DNA from: a virus
DNA length: 42,921 nt
Virus record (IMG/VR): IMGVR_UViG_3300046642_000183
Location: 1 to 42,921 of that record
Direction: 5' to 3' (one strand)
Position 1 is the stretch's first letter. Each line of letters begins with the position of its first letter. Under the pieces are notes generated by a model, which worked only from the letters and a program-made list of their open reading frames with translations, made no database searches and was not told where the DNA came from. Shown here piece after piece: positions 25,764 to 31,960 of this stretch. A program made the translations under genes and the position numbers.

Positions 25764-26144
25764 TTATTTAGTCACCCCCTTTCTTGATACTTTTTCGATG
25801 ACCTCTTCCCAGCTGTCGCCTTCAGCTTTGACGAGGAAGAACATGCTCTCAGAGACACCAACGGTGATCTTGTGGCAGCGGGTGATGGACGACAGCCGAT
25901 CGGTCCTGTCGCTGGCGACGCGGTGTTCAGCAAACAGGCGTTGGTACTCCGCATCCGCCGCAATGATGGTCCGGTAGCGCTCGTCCTTTTGTTCTTTGAG
26001 CCTGCGGCGCTCCTCCACTGCTGCCGGCAACTCAGCTGCCGCCGCGGCCTTTTCTTCCTGTGTCGGCGCCTTGGTGTTGATGCGATAGCCCAGTTTCTTG
26101 CCAAGCAACTTGCCAAGCTTTTTGATAGCGACCGAGCGTTCCAC
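25764..26144 (-). CDS. Coiled-coil hypothetical protein, 126 aa
   Basis: A 126-residue protein. The start is taken as GTG at 26144, one base after the stop of the upstream small gene (TAAC-GTG), with GAGGG in front; a longer upstream reading frame would overlap that gene fully. The N-terminus is basic (IKKLGKLLGKKLGYRI). Residues 25-80 form a charged helix, and the C-terminus is beta/alpha mixed (HKITVGVSESMFFLVKAEGD). Function unknown. Confidence 0.62.
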   Translation of the reverse strand: MERSVAIKKLGKLLGKKLGYRINTKAPTQEEKAAAAAELPAAVEERRRLKEQKDERYRTIIAADAEYQRLFAEHRVASDRTDRLSSITRCHKITVGVSESMFFLVKAEGDSWEEVIEKVSRKGVTK

Positions 26145-26145
26145 G

Positions 26146-26319
26146 TTACTCGCCCTCGATGTCGAGATAGCGAACGACGTCAGCTGGCGTGTTGAACGGG
26201 ATGCGACGACCCTCGTCGTCACGCACGTCCATGTGCGTCCAGCCGCCGGCAATGTGCAGGTCGTAGAACCAGCCCAGGCCGATAATTAGGCTCTCGTTGT
26301 AGGGTAGTGCTCGTGTCAT
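26146..26319 (-). CDS. Very short conserved-type phage protein, 57 aa
   Basis: A 57-residue gene that begins MTRALPYNESLIIGLGWFYD and ends VRYLDIEGE. It has a perfect AAGGAG ribosome-binding site 8 bases before ATG and lies 29 bases downstream of an excellent sigma70-type promoter (26348-26376), so it is the first gene of that transcript. The next gene starts one base past its stop. Trp/Asp-rich (GGWTHMDVRDDEGRR), soluble, no domain recognised. Confidence 0.75.
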   Translation of the reverse strand: MTRALPYNESLIIGLGWFYDLHIAGGWTHMDVRDDEGRRIPFNTPADVVRYLDIEGE

Positions 26320-26330
26320 TGATCAGCTCC

Positions 26331-26341
26331 TTGTGATGAAC
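26331..26341 (-). promoter_or_regulatory. Leader 11-mer GTTCATCACAA, copy B
   Basis: Exact copy between the -10 box and the AAGGAG of the 57-aa gene. It would lie in the 5' end of the transcript. Confidence 0.6.
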
Positions 26342-26347
26342 AGGAGC

Positions 26348-26376
26348 AATATAGGACAGTCTGGCAGCCTTGTCAA
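26348..26376 (-). promoter_or_regulatory. Sigma70-type promoter with embedded operator
   Basis: On the - strand: TTGACA (26371-26376), 17-base spacer, TATATT (26348-26353). The spacer contains GCCAGACTGTC, a near-palindrome (one mismatched half-site). The 29-bp promoter matches the left-going promoter at 37506-37534 at 25 of 29 positions, so both are probably controlled together. Confidence 0.85.
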
Positions 26377-26382
26377 GCGGTC

Positions 26383-26571
26383 CTATCTGTAGAGTTTCTG
26401 CGCCCGCTGATAGGCGTAGAGCGCGTCTTCCCTGGTCTTGTAATGACCCAGCGCCATGTTGCGGCCGTCGACGTAAATACGGCTCTTCCAATACTTGTAA
26501 ATGCGCGGCCGGCCGGATCGCGTCGTATACTTGACCGTGACTTGGGTAACGCCAGCAGCTCTGCGCGGCAT
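26383..26571 (-). CDS. AP2-like small DNA-binding protein
   Basis: A 62-residue basic protein. The start is the ATG at 26571 after AAGGAGAG. Residues about 26-58 (YWKSRIYVDGRNMALGHYKT then REDALYAYQRAQKLY) follow the AP2/ERF DNA-binding fold: three beta strands with Trp28, then an amphipathic helix beginning RED.L.AY. Prokaryotic and phage AP2 domains are usually part of homing endonucleases or integrases; this is a free-standing copy. It could be a transcription or replication accessory factor. DNA binding is inferred from the pattern. Confidence 0.65.
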   Translation of the reverse strand: MPRRAAGVTQVTVKYTTRSGRPRIYKYWKSRIYVDGRNMALGHYKTREDALYAYQRAQKLYR

Positions 26572-26586
26572 TCGTCTCTCCTTAAT

Positions 26587-26618
26587 CCCTGGCGCGGGTG
26601 CCAAACGCCGCGCCAGGG
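26587..26618. other. Perfect 11-bp hairpin before the AP2 gene
   Basis: CCCTGGCGCGG (26587-26597) pairs with CCGCGCCAGGG (26608-26618) around a 10-base loop. On the - strand it is followed by ATTAAGGAGAG, the AP2 gene's ribosome-binding site, not by a T-run. It may stabilise or attenuate the transcript between the PEP-CTERM gene and the AP2 gene. Confidence 0.65.
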
Positions 26619-26629
26619 TACTCGTTACG

Positions 26630-27397
26630 CTACGCTACAGTCATATCCTGACTGAGTTGCTTCTTGCGCTTGCGCATCAGCATGGCTAGTCCGCCCATGC
26701 CGGCGCCGAACAACCATACGGTTGCCGGCAACGGAACCTCTGATGGTGCTGCAAGCGGCTGGATGAAGAAGCTGTCAGGACCGTCGTTCGCGTTCTGGAT
26801 GTTGGCAAAGAAGATCAGTTGGTCGCCCGCATGAATGTCCTGACCGATGGTGATGTTGAACTCACCCAGCGTATAGTCAGGAAACCCCGTGCCGTTGTTC
26901 TGCGTCGCGATGTTGCCGGTCGTCCCGCCGGTAAATGCTGACAACACGGTATGCGTTGTGAGGTTGAGCAGGAAGAACGACGACAGCGTCTGCGGGTTGT
27001 TGGCATCGTTGGCGTCGATACCGATCGTGAACGTCAATGTCGGATCACCAGTTGCGAGCAGATAAGCCCGCAAGAACGAACCGTCATAGCCGGTACCGAC
27101 AGTGTTGGTGCCGGGATTGCCGCCACCGATCACGTTGGTCGAGAAGTACACCTCGCTGGTTTGATTACCGGCGTTGCCAAAGTTGGTGTAGCCGAAGGTG
27201 TTCGATTGCTGCGGCTGGTTGGCGCCGCAGATAATGCACTGGATGTTCTGTGGCTGGTTGCCGCCCGGCACAACCGGAGACAGGACGAGATTGTCCACTC
27301 CGTTGAAGGACCAGTTCGTCCCTCCAAGCGTAATGTCAGCTTTCGCAGCCGTCGCAGCCAGCATGGCCACGGCAGCGAGTAGTAAGACTTTCTTCAT
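26630..27397 (-). CDS. Exported protein with PEP-CTERM (VPLPA) sorting signal
   Basis: A 255-residue protein with a textbook signal peptide (MKKVLLLAAVAMLAATAAKA, cleavage after AKA) and a C-terminal PEP-CTERM-type signal: VPLPA at residues 221-225, a hydrophobic segment to about 241 (TVWLFGAGMGGLAMLM) and the basic cluster RKRKK, with nine residues after it. The mature part (about 200 residues) is Asn/Gly/Thr-rich and beta-like (TFTIGIDANDANNPQTLSSF; NIQCIICGAN with a CxxC). PEP-CTERM proteins are cut by exosortase in Gram-negative envelopes, often in biofilm/exopolysaccharide formers. No exosortase gene is present here, so the host must supply it. It overlaps the upstream gene by ATGA. Possibly a lysogenic-conversion-like or envelope-modifying factor. 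Family recognition is firm, role is inference. Confidence 0.85.
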   Translation of the reverse strand: MKKVLLLAAVAMLAATAAKADITLGGTNWSFNGVDNLVLSPVVPGGNQPQNIQCIICGANQPQQSNTFGYTNFGNAGNQTSEVYFSTNVIGGGNPGTNTVGTGYDGSFLRAYLLATGDPTLTFTIGIDANDANNPQTLSSFFLLNLTTHTVLSAFTGGTTGNIATQNNGTGFPDYTLGEFNITIGQDIHAGDQLIFFANIQNANDGPDSFFIQPLAAPSEVPLPATVWLFGAGMGGLAMLMRKRKKQLSQDMTVA

Positions 27398-27690
27398 GTA
27401 GTTTCCTCTGTACGGTTGGTCCCCTTGGGTGGCGATTGTTCCGGCCCGCCTCCCATTTGCCGGACGAACGTATCTCCGTTCTCGTTTGCCACCCCAAGAA
27501 TTGGAGACGCGGTAATTGGCTCAAAACTAATTCCACCGTCAGCTTTCACCTGCTCGATGACGATCTCGCGCATGCGCTTAACCTGCGGGTGAAACCGCCA
27601 CGGCCAGTAGCCGTAGAGCAGGCGCATGCTGACAAACATCACCACAATGATGACAGCCGCTATCGCAACCATGTCGATGTCTGGTTTCAT
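27394..27690 (-). CDS. Small single-span membrane protein, 98 aa
   Basis: A 98-residue protein with an N-terminal hydrophobic span at about residues 7-28 (MVAIAAVIIVVMFVSMRLLY), then a basic juxtamembrane region and a soluble C-terminus. It overlaps the PEP-CTERM gene by 4 bases (ATGA), so the two are co-translated and may work together at the envelope. No domain recognised. Confidence 0.65.
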   Translation of the reverse strand: MKPDIDMVAIAAVIIVVMFVSMRLLYGYWPWRFHPQVKRMREIVIEQVKADGGISFEPITASPILGVANENGDTFVRQMGGGPEQSPPKGTNRTEETT

Positions 27691-27693
27691 TTT

Positions 27694-27948
27694 CTAGCCA
27701 ACAAGTAACCCTGCGCGGCCGCAGCCACCAGGAAGGGGTTTGTTGCCTCGGTATTGGACATCGCCAACCATTAAGATTTTTGGACGATGTTCGTATGCCA
27801 TTTTTTTAACTGCGTTGTAGAACTCAAGGGCAAACTGTCCGTCATTCCCCGGAGGCCAACTAAACCAGCTAACAATTTTAACAAGCTCGGTACGCTCGTC
27901 ATTTGAGAGACTGTTCCAGTCTGGCAGCGTAATGTGATCCAAAGCCAT
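27694..27948 (-). CDS. Hypothetical protein, 84 aa
   Basis: An 84-residue soluble protein (LPDWNSLSNDERTELVKIVS; FALEFYNAVKKMAYEHRPKI). Its ATG overlaps the stop of the upstream 52-aa gene (TGATG), and CAGGAG lies upstream within that gene. It has slightly lower GC than its neighbours. Function unknown. Confidence 0.62.
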   Translation of the reverse strand: MALDHITLPDWNSLSNDERTELVKIVSWFSWPPGNDGQFALEFYNAVKKMAYEHRPKILMVGDVQYRGNKPLPGGCGRAGLLVG

Positions 27949-28106
27949 CAGTTATCTCCTGTAGGGCCATTAAGTTCTTTGCGTAGCTTTTTGATCTTGC
28001 GCGCAGCCTTTCGCATTAAGTCCATTATGTACTCGGGATTTCCAGATAACGCGGCACCGATTCCGGCCCCGCGTTGCAGTTCCTCGATTAATTCGTTCTC
28101 AGTCAT
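27948..28106 (-). CDS. Tiny helical protein, 52 aa
   Basis: A 52-residue gene, MTENELIEELQRGAGIGAAL at its start and KKLRKELNGPTGDN at its end, helical and charged. It overlaps the following gene by TGATG and lies 10 bases after the upstream gene's stop, so it belongs to the same operon. The ribosome-binding site is weak (CCGCCGCAC). No family recognised, but codon use and coupling support a real gene. Confidence 0.62.
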   Translation of the reverse strand: MTENELIEELQRGAGIGAALSGNPEYIMDLMRKAARKIKKLRKELNGPTGDN

Positions 28107-28116
28107 TGTGCGGCGG

Positions 28117-28692
28117 TTAGTGTCCCAGCGGCGCTACACGCTCGCGCCATGGCGCAAACGATGGTGGATCGACATCGAGGTCCACGACCAACGGCCACCG
28201 CGTCATCGCTTCTGGCTGCAGCATGGCAACGACCGTGCCGCCTCCCGGCATGAGATCTGGATAAGCCACGGTCGGGCCGTGGGCGACGATTGCTTTCTGA
28301 ACAAGCGCACCATCCGGCTCCAGCTTGGGCCGGTGCAGTGGCAGGCGATCGGCCTTAGGGGTCGCCCGCATCGAGCGGTTATCCCAGCAATGCCGCGCGC
28401 TATGCCAATACAAATGGCTTGTCTGATACTTGGCGCGCGCCTCTGCCTTGGTGAGACAGGCGCGATCGATATCGGCGCCCATCGCCTTCCAGACGGCAAA
28501 GAAACTGATGGCGGTCGCCAGCGCCAGAACGAGCGCGACGTAGAGCAGGATGCGATCGTCTGGCTTGGTCATGCTGAACGCGGCATCCATCTCCGCATCC
28601 ATGCGCTTGCAATCGCAGTCATCTGGCACGGGGCATGGCATTCCTGGGCGCAGGCCGCGGCACCGTGGAACGTCGGGGGGCAGGGGTTTCAT
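28117..28692 (-). CDS. Membrane-anchored hypothetical protein with Cys-rich N-terminus
   Basis: A 191-residue protein. Residues 1-30 are Pro/Cys-rich (CRGLRPGMPCPVPDDCDC), and a single membrane span lies near residues 48-68 (ILLYVALVLALATAISFFAV). The C-terminal part has the phrase LYWHSARHCWDNR, which I associate with short proteins of rhizobial phages. No function known. It overlaps the 28619-28819 gene by 74 bases. Confidence 0.65.
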   Translation of the reverse strand: MKPLPPDVPRCRGLRPGMPCPVPDDCDCKRMDAEMDAAFSMTKPDDRILLYVALVLALATAISFFAVWKAMGADIDRACLTKAEARAKYQTSHLYWHSARHCWDNRSMRATPKADRLPLHRPKLEPDGALVQKAIVAHGPTVAYPDLMPGGGTVVAMLQPEAMTRWPLVVDLDVDPPSFAPWRERVAPLGH

Positions 28693-28819
28693 CTTTCACC
28701 ATCATCATCACGTCGTTGATATGCGACAGGATCAGGTCGCGATCTTTTTGGAAGCTGTCCCAGTAGTGCATGACGAACAGCGTCCACAGCTCGTCGCGAT
28801 CAATCAGGCGCTTTGTCAC
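28619..28819 (-). CDS. Small acidic hypothetical, 66 aa, overlapping gene
   Basis: A 66-residue protein with GTG start at 28819 and GGGA upstream. The N-terminal 45 residues look like a real helical domain (LWTLFVMHYWDSFQKDRDLI, LSHINDVMMMVKDE). The last 20 residues are Pro/Arg-rich and fall in the overlap with the next gene. The overlaps (20 bases upstream, 74 downstream) are unusual but allowed in compact phage operons. Moderate confidence. Confidence 0.5.
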   Translation of the reverse strand: MTKRLIDRDELWTLFVMHYWDSFQKDRDLILSHINDVMMMVKDETPAPRRSTVPRPAPRNAMPRAR

Positions 28820-29201
28820 TAATTTTTTCCCTGATGTGTGGGCCGGCCGGAATGCCGCGCGCGCGCATCATGGCGCTGACATCGATGAACAGTCCTTCCC
28901 AGCTGGCAGAGACCGCAATGGCGTCATCCCGCTCGTGCTGGTAGGAGGCGATGCGCGACTGCGAAGCGGACAACTCAGCGCGCAGGCCTTCGATCTCGAT
29001 GCGCGCGACGGTGAGCATCTGCTCTTGCTTGTTCGCCAGGGTACGCGCCTCGTCGCGCTCGAGCTGCAGCCGCTGATAGCTGGCGACGTGATGCTCGACC
29101 GCGGTCTTGACCGCCAGTTCTTCCGGTGTGGGTTGTAAGGGTGGCGGTGGTGCCGGCGGTTTGCCGTTGCGGCGTAATTCTCTCAACGTAGCGTCAGTCA
29201 T
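28800..29201 (-). CDS. Coiled-coil hypothetical protein, 133 aa
   Basis: A 133-residue protein with TGGAGGG before ATG. Residues 30-105 are a continuous charged helix (YQRLQLERDEARTLANKQEQ; MLTVARIEIEGLRAELSASQ), strongly coiled-coil. The C-terminus is short and less ordered. First gene of the left-going block, back-to-back with the GcrA-like gene. Function unknown. Confidence 0.65.
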   Translation of the reverse strand: MTDATLRELRRNGKPPAPPPPLQPTPEELAVKTAVEHHVASYQRLQLERDEARTLANKQEQMLTVARIEIEGLRAELSASQSRIASYQHERDDAIAVSASWEGLFIDVSAMMRARGIPAGPHIREKISDKAPD

Positions 29202-29230
29202 TCAGCCCTCCATTTATGTTTGGACAATCA

Positions 29231-29249
29231 CACGTTTTGGACTAACGTG
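29231..29249. promoter_or_regulatory. Inverted repeat in the divergent intergenic gap
   Basis: CACGTT (29231-29236) and AACGTG (29244-29249) form a 6-bp inverted repeat with a 7-base centre, lying between two divergently transcribed operons. TTGGAC boxes lie at about 29220 and 29236. It is a candidate operator for one or both sides. No clear -35/-10 pair was found. Confidence 0.4.
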
Positions 29250-29285
29250 CAAGGGCAACAAAAACACTTAGCCGGGGTACCCCTC

Positions 29286-29702
29286 ATGTCGAACTGGACA
29301 CCGCCCGTGATAAACCGATTTAGCAAGCTCATGCAGGACGCTAGCCTCGCTTTCTCCGACATCGCCAGCCGGTTATCGGCCGAATTCGGCATTCCTTTCA
29401 CCCGCAGCGCTATCATTGGCCGTGCCAACAGAGAGGGCATGTCCCGCCCTACCGTGCGCTTGCGGCCGCAACGGCGAAAGAAAACCGCTGTGCAGATCGC
29501 CAGGACCAAGCCGCCGCGAAACGTCAGGGAGGCGTTGCCGAGTGGCGCCTACCTGCTCGAGAAGCTGGGCCCCGGCGACTGCCGATGGCCGACCGGAGAT
29601 CGGTCGCCGTTTACATTCTGCGGCGCCGCCGTTGTCGAAGACAAGCCCTATTGCCGGCATCACGCACAGATGGCGTATCAAAATTGGCAGCGACGCCTGT
29701 GA
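29286..29702 (+). CDS. GcrA-family transcriptional regulator
   Basis: A 138-residue protein from ATG 29286; an upstream TTG at 29220 would add 22 unrelated residues. The N-terminal 55 residues form a GcrA-like helix-turn-helix (NWTPPVINRFSKLMQDASLA ... IASRLSAEFG ... RSAIIGRANREGM). The C-terminus has the family signature GDCRWPTGD ... FCGAAVVEDKPYCRHHAQMAY with Cys99, Cys112, Cys123 and His125/126, spaced as in GcrA. GcrA is an alphaproteobacterial sigma70 co-activator that acts at methylated GANTC promoters. A phage copy could redirect host RNA polymerase or time its own transcription. It heads the right-going replication block and is coupled to the next gene. Confidence 0.82.
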   Translation: MSNWTPPVINRFSKLMQDASLAFSDIASRLSAEFGIPFTRSAIIGRANREGMSRPTVRLRPQRRKKTAVQIARTKPPRNVREALPSGAYLLEKLGPGDCRWPTGDRSPFTFCGAAVVEDKPYCRHHAQMAYQNWQRRL

Positions 29703-30064
29703 AGCCGGGCGAGTATCGCTCGCTCGCCGACGAGCACCTGATCCAAGCGGCAATCCTCAACTACCTGTACTACAACGCCGCGCCAAACGTGTTCGCAGTC
29801 GCCATCCCCAACGCCGGCAAGCGCAGTGGCCGCATGGGCGCCAGGATGAAAGAGGAAGGGCTTACGCCCGGTGCGGCCGACCTCTGTGTCCTGCTGCCGG
29901 GTGGCAAATGCGCGTGGATGGAGACGAAGACCGCCAAGGGGCGGCAGTCGGACAACCAGAAAGGATTTGAGGCGCGATGCCAAAGATTAGGCCACCGCTA
30001 CACCATCGTGCGAACGCTACAAGAAGCGATCGGCTTCCTGCTGACGATCGGCGCGCTAAAGTAA
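29699..30064 (+). CDS. VRR-NUC domain nuclease
   Basis: A 121-residue protein from the GTG at 29699, which overlaps the GcrA stop (GTGA); the longer upstream frame only shadows GcrA. It is a compact VRR-NUC: VFAVAIPNAGKRS near residue 31, PGAADLCVLLP with Asp61, WMETKTAKG with Glu75 and Lys77, then SDNQKGFEARC with Gln87. These are the PD-(D/E)XK catalytic positions. Stand-alone phage VRR-NUC proteins act as structure-specific nucleases in recombination or replication-fork processing. Start and motifs agree well. Confidence 0.85.
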   Translation: MKPGEYRSLADEHLIQAAILNYLYYNAAPNVFAVAIPNAGKRSGRMGARMKEEGLTPGAADLCVLLPGGKCAWMETKTAKGRQSDNQKGFEARCQRLGHRYTIVRTLQEAIGFLLTIGALK

Positions 30065-30237
30065 GCCTCGAAACAATTCCTATCGCGCAGTTACGCGAGG
30101 CGGCACAAGCTTGGCGCCTCGAGGACGTGCGACCAAGTTGGACCGGCCTGCGCGTAATCGAACACAACAAATCGCTGCACGATCGCATCGATGACCTGGT
30201 CGACGAGGTTGAGAGGCTGCGTGACAAATCCGTTTGA
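29977..30237 (+). CDS. Small hypothetical protein overlapping VRR-NUC gene
   Basis: An 86-residue frame from ATG 29977 (GAGGCGCG upstream) that overlaps the nuclease gene by 88 bases. The first 28 residues are basic and may only reflect the overlap. The last 55 (LETIPIAQLREAAQAWRLED, NKSLHDRIDDLVDEVERL) look like a real helical protein. No later start codon exists in frame. Moderate confidence. Confidence 0.5.
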   Translation: MPKIRPPLHHRANATRSDRLPADDRRAKVSLETIPIAQLREAAQAWRLEDVRPSWTGLRVIEHNKSLHDRIDDLVDEVERLRDKSV

Positions 30238-30700
30238 AGCACAAGGCCTGCGCCAGGTTGTTGCCGCCACCAAGGCAAAGTATCGCGCCGCAGAAAAGCG
30301 CGCGGCGAAGGCGCCGATGGTGCCGACGCCGGCAGAAAAGAAGATGGCTGACCAGTACAAGCAAGTGCGCCACTACTACCGGTGGAAGCGATCGCTGATC
30401 AGGACACAACTAATGGGCCAGCAAAAAGAGCAGTGGAAAACATTGACGCGATTGCTGCGCACGATGACGATCGAAGACAGCGACAAGCTCATCAGCTATG
30501 TGCGCGGCGCCGCGTGGATCCACGATTTGGACGCCGAGGCCAAGCATGTCCTGCTGAGTGTCGTTGCGTCCGCCATCGTTCGCCTGCGTATCGTCAACGG
30601 CTACGAGCCGTACGATGACGGCATCCCTGGCGAAGGGCCGACGGCGTTCATTACGATCCGCGACATGTTGACAAGGCAGACGACCCGGCAGAAGCTTTAA
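30221..30700 (+). CDS. Basic helical hypothetical protein, 159 aa
   Basis: A 159-residue protein. GTG at 30221 is chosen (GAGAGG upstream); it overlaps the previous gene by 17 bases. The N-terminal half is Lys/Arg/Ala-rich helix (TKAKYRAAEKRAAKAP), and the rest is globular helical (EQWKTLTRLLRTMTIEDSDK; SVVASAIVRLRIVNGYEPYD). It lies between two nuclease genes. No family recognised; a DNA-associated replication accessory role is possible. Confidence 0.6.
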   Translation: MTNPFEAQGLRQVVAATKAKYRAAEKRAAKAPMVPTPAEKKMADQYKQVRHYYRWKRSLIRTQLMGQQKEQWKTLTRLLRTMTIEDSDKLISYVRGAAWIHDLDAEAKHVLLSVVASAIVRLRIVNGYEPYDDGIPGEGPTAFITIRDMLTRQTTRQKL

Positions 30701-30702
30701 TC

Positions 30703-30713
30703 GTTCATCACAA
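30703..30713 (+). promoter_or_regulatory. Leader 11-mer GTTCATCACAA, copy C
   Basis: Exact copy just before the AGGG ribosome-binding site of the Cas4-like nuclease gene (ATG 30724). Confidence 0.55.
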
Positions 30714-30723
30714 GGGAAATCTC

Positions 30724-31779
30724 ATGATCATATCCGATGCCCTGCATGCGTACGCCAACGCGACGCAGCCGGTGTTCTCCAAGGACGATCGCGCGTCGAC
30801 CGTCGGCGCCTCCGAGATTGGCCAGTGCATTCGCAAGATCTTCTGGACGAAGAACGAGGACGACAAGCGCCTGGCGGTGCCGCGCGACGAAGGCTTTGTC
30901 GACAGCTGGGGCGCACGGCGGCGCGGGACGGCGTTCGAGCAGCACTTCTGGGTGCCGGCGATGCGCAAGCGTTTCGGCAAGCGATTGAAATTTGCCGGCA
31001 AGTCGCAGCGCACGTTTACCAAAGATTATTTATCGGCCACGCCAGACGCATTGATCGTCAACCTCAATGAGCGCGAGCGCGAAGAGATCGCCATCGATTG
31101 CGGCACCAGCGTCACGGCTGAATGCAAGACCGCAGATCCGCGCTCGAACCTGACAAACGCTAAGGCCGAAAACGTCTACCAGACGATCGTCCAGCTGGGA
31201 CTGATCCGCGATACGACGCACTACCAGCCGACGCATGCGCTGCTCTCCTACACCGACGCCTCGTTCTGGTCGGAGGGTAAAGAATTCGTGGTGCCGTTCG
31301 ACCAGGACATCTACGAGGCGGCGCACTGGCGCGCGACGGTGATCATGACCGATACGACGCTCGAGCGCATCCCGCCCGAGGGCTGGATCGCCGGCGGCCA
31401 CGAATGCAAGTACTGCCCGTTCACCAAGGCCTGCGGCATCGAGCGGCGCAATTTGCCGTTCACCGATGACGAAAAGCCGCTCGATAGGCAGTTCGTCGCT
31501 GAGATCACAGACATGGCGCAAGTCATCAAGTCCGCGGAAGGAAGCCGCGACGCCTGCGACGCGCTGATGCGGACCACACAAGACGCCATGAAAAACCGCC
31601 TGCGCGAGAAAGGCATCCGCAAGGTGCCTGGTGTTGTTGCCTGGACAAATGTGAAGGGGCGCGAGAGCTACGACAACAAGGCGATCCGCGAGGCGGCCGC
31701 CAAGGCTGGCGTCGATGTCGAGCAGTATCAAACAGTGGGAGAACCAACAGATCGGCTGACGATTTCGGTCAGCACATGA
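30724..31779 (+). CDS. Cas4/RecB-like Fe-S PD-(D/E)XK exonuclease
   Basis: A 351-residue protein. Nuclease motifs: Glu/His region in GTAFEQHFW (about 68-76), SATPDALIV with Asp108, and TAECKTAD with Glu133 and Lys135. Cys35 (GASEIGQCIRKIFW) plus Cys228, Cys231 and Cys237 (ECKYCPFTKACG) have the spacing of a Cas4/AddB-type 4Fe-4S cluster. C-terminal 90 residues are helical. Such phage enzymes resect DNA ends for recombination and replication, and Cas4-like proteins can also interfere with CRISPR adaptation. It is encoded in the replication block beside a second nuclease and followed by a structured leader. Confidence 0.85.
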   Translation: MIISDALHAYANATQPVFSKDDRASTVGASEIGQCIRKIFWTKNEDDKRLAVPRDEGFVDSWGARRRGTAFEQHFWVPAMRKRFGKRLKFAGKSQRTFTKDYLSATPDALIVNLNEREREEIAIDCGTSVTAECKTADPRSNLTNAKAENVYQTIVQLGLIRDTTHYQPTHALLSYTDASFWSEGKEFVVPFDQDIYEAAHWRATVIMTDTTLERIPPEGWIAGGHECKYCPFTKACGIERRNLPFTDDEKPLDRQFVAEITDMAQVIKSAEGSRDACDALMRTTQDAMKNRLREKGIRKVPGVVAWTNVKGRESYDNKAIREAAAKAGVDVEQYQTVGEPTDRLTISVST

Positions 31780-31829
31780 AAACGGAGGAAAGCCTTGGCC
31801 ATCGCGCCTTGGACGCGAGCAGCTCTGCC

Positions 31830-31876
31830 GAATGCAAAGCATCTGCTCCTACGATGTGCCCGACAACCTTGCATTC
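31830..31876 (+). repeat. 8-bp inverted repeat upstream of the tRNA-like hairpin
   Basis: GAATGCAA (31830-31837) and TTGCATTC (31869-31876) are perfect complements spanning 47 bases. The enclosed GCATC...GATGT can form a second weaker stem. Part of a structured, probably non-coding leader between the nuclease gene and the frameshifted gene. An in-frame 61-codon reading frame here (TTG 31795) looks like translated RNA structure, not a protein. Confidence 0.5.
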
Positions 31877-31897
31877 TTGGGGTCATCCCTCCGTCTA

Positions 31898-31934
31898 GGG
31901 GTGCCGGTGGGTTCAAGTCCCACTGCACCCCGCA
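31898..31934 (+). ncRNA. tRNA-like acceptor + T-arm hairpin (no D or anticodon arm)
   Basis: GGGGTGC (31898-31904) pairs with GCACCCC (31925-31931). Between them sits a canonical T-arm, GTGGG-TTCAAGT-CCCAC (31907-31923), followed by GCA where a tRNA would carry discriminator/CCA. No 5' acceptor, D-arm or anticodon arm could be built around it, so it is not a complete tRNA gene. It may be a tRNA mimic, a tRNA remnant, or the 3' end of a host tRNA copied into the phage. Confidence 0.4.
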
Positions 31935-31938
31935 CTAC

Positions 31939-31960
31939 CTCGCCAACATTCGTTGGCGAG
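31939..31960 (+). other. Perfect 9-bp hairpin in the same leader
   Basis: CTCGCCAAC and GTTGGCGAG flank the loop ATTC, 7 bases beyond the tRNA-like hairpin and about 25 bases before the ATG at 31985. There is no T-run, so it is not an intrinsic terminator. It could protect or regulate the message of the next gene. Confidence 0.75.

Noticed and set aside
26383-26571. Integrase fragment (AP2 arm-binding domain)
   Set aside because: No catalytic domain of a tyrosine or serine recombinase follows anywhere in the genome, and the gene has its own start and stop. No integrase was found.
31898-31934. A complete tRNA gene
   Set aside because: No 5' acceptor, D-arm or 7-base anticodon loop with T33 can be assembled upstream. 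Only the acceptor/T-arm half folds.
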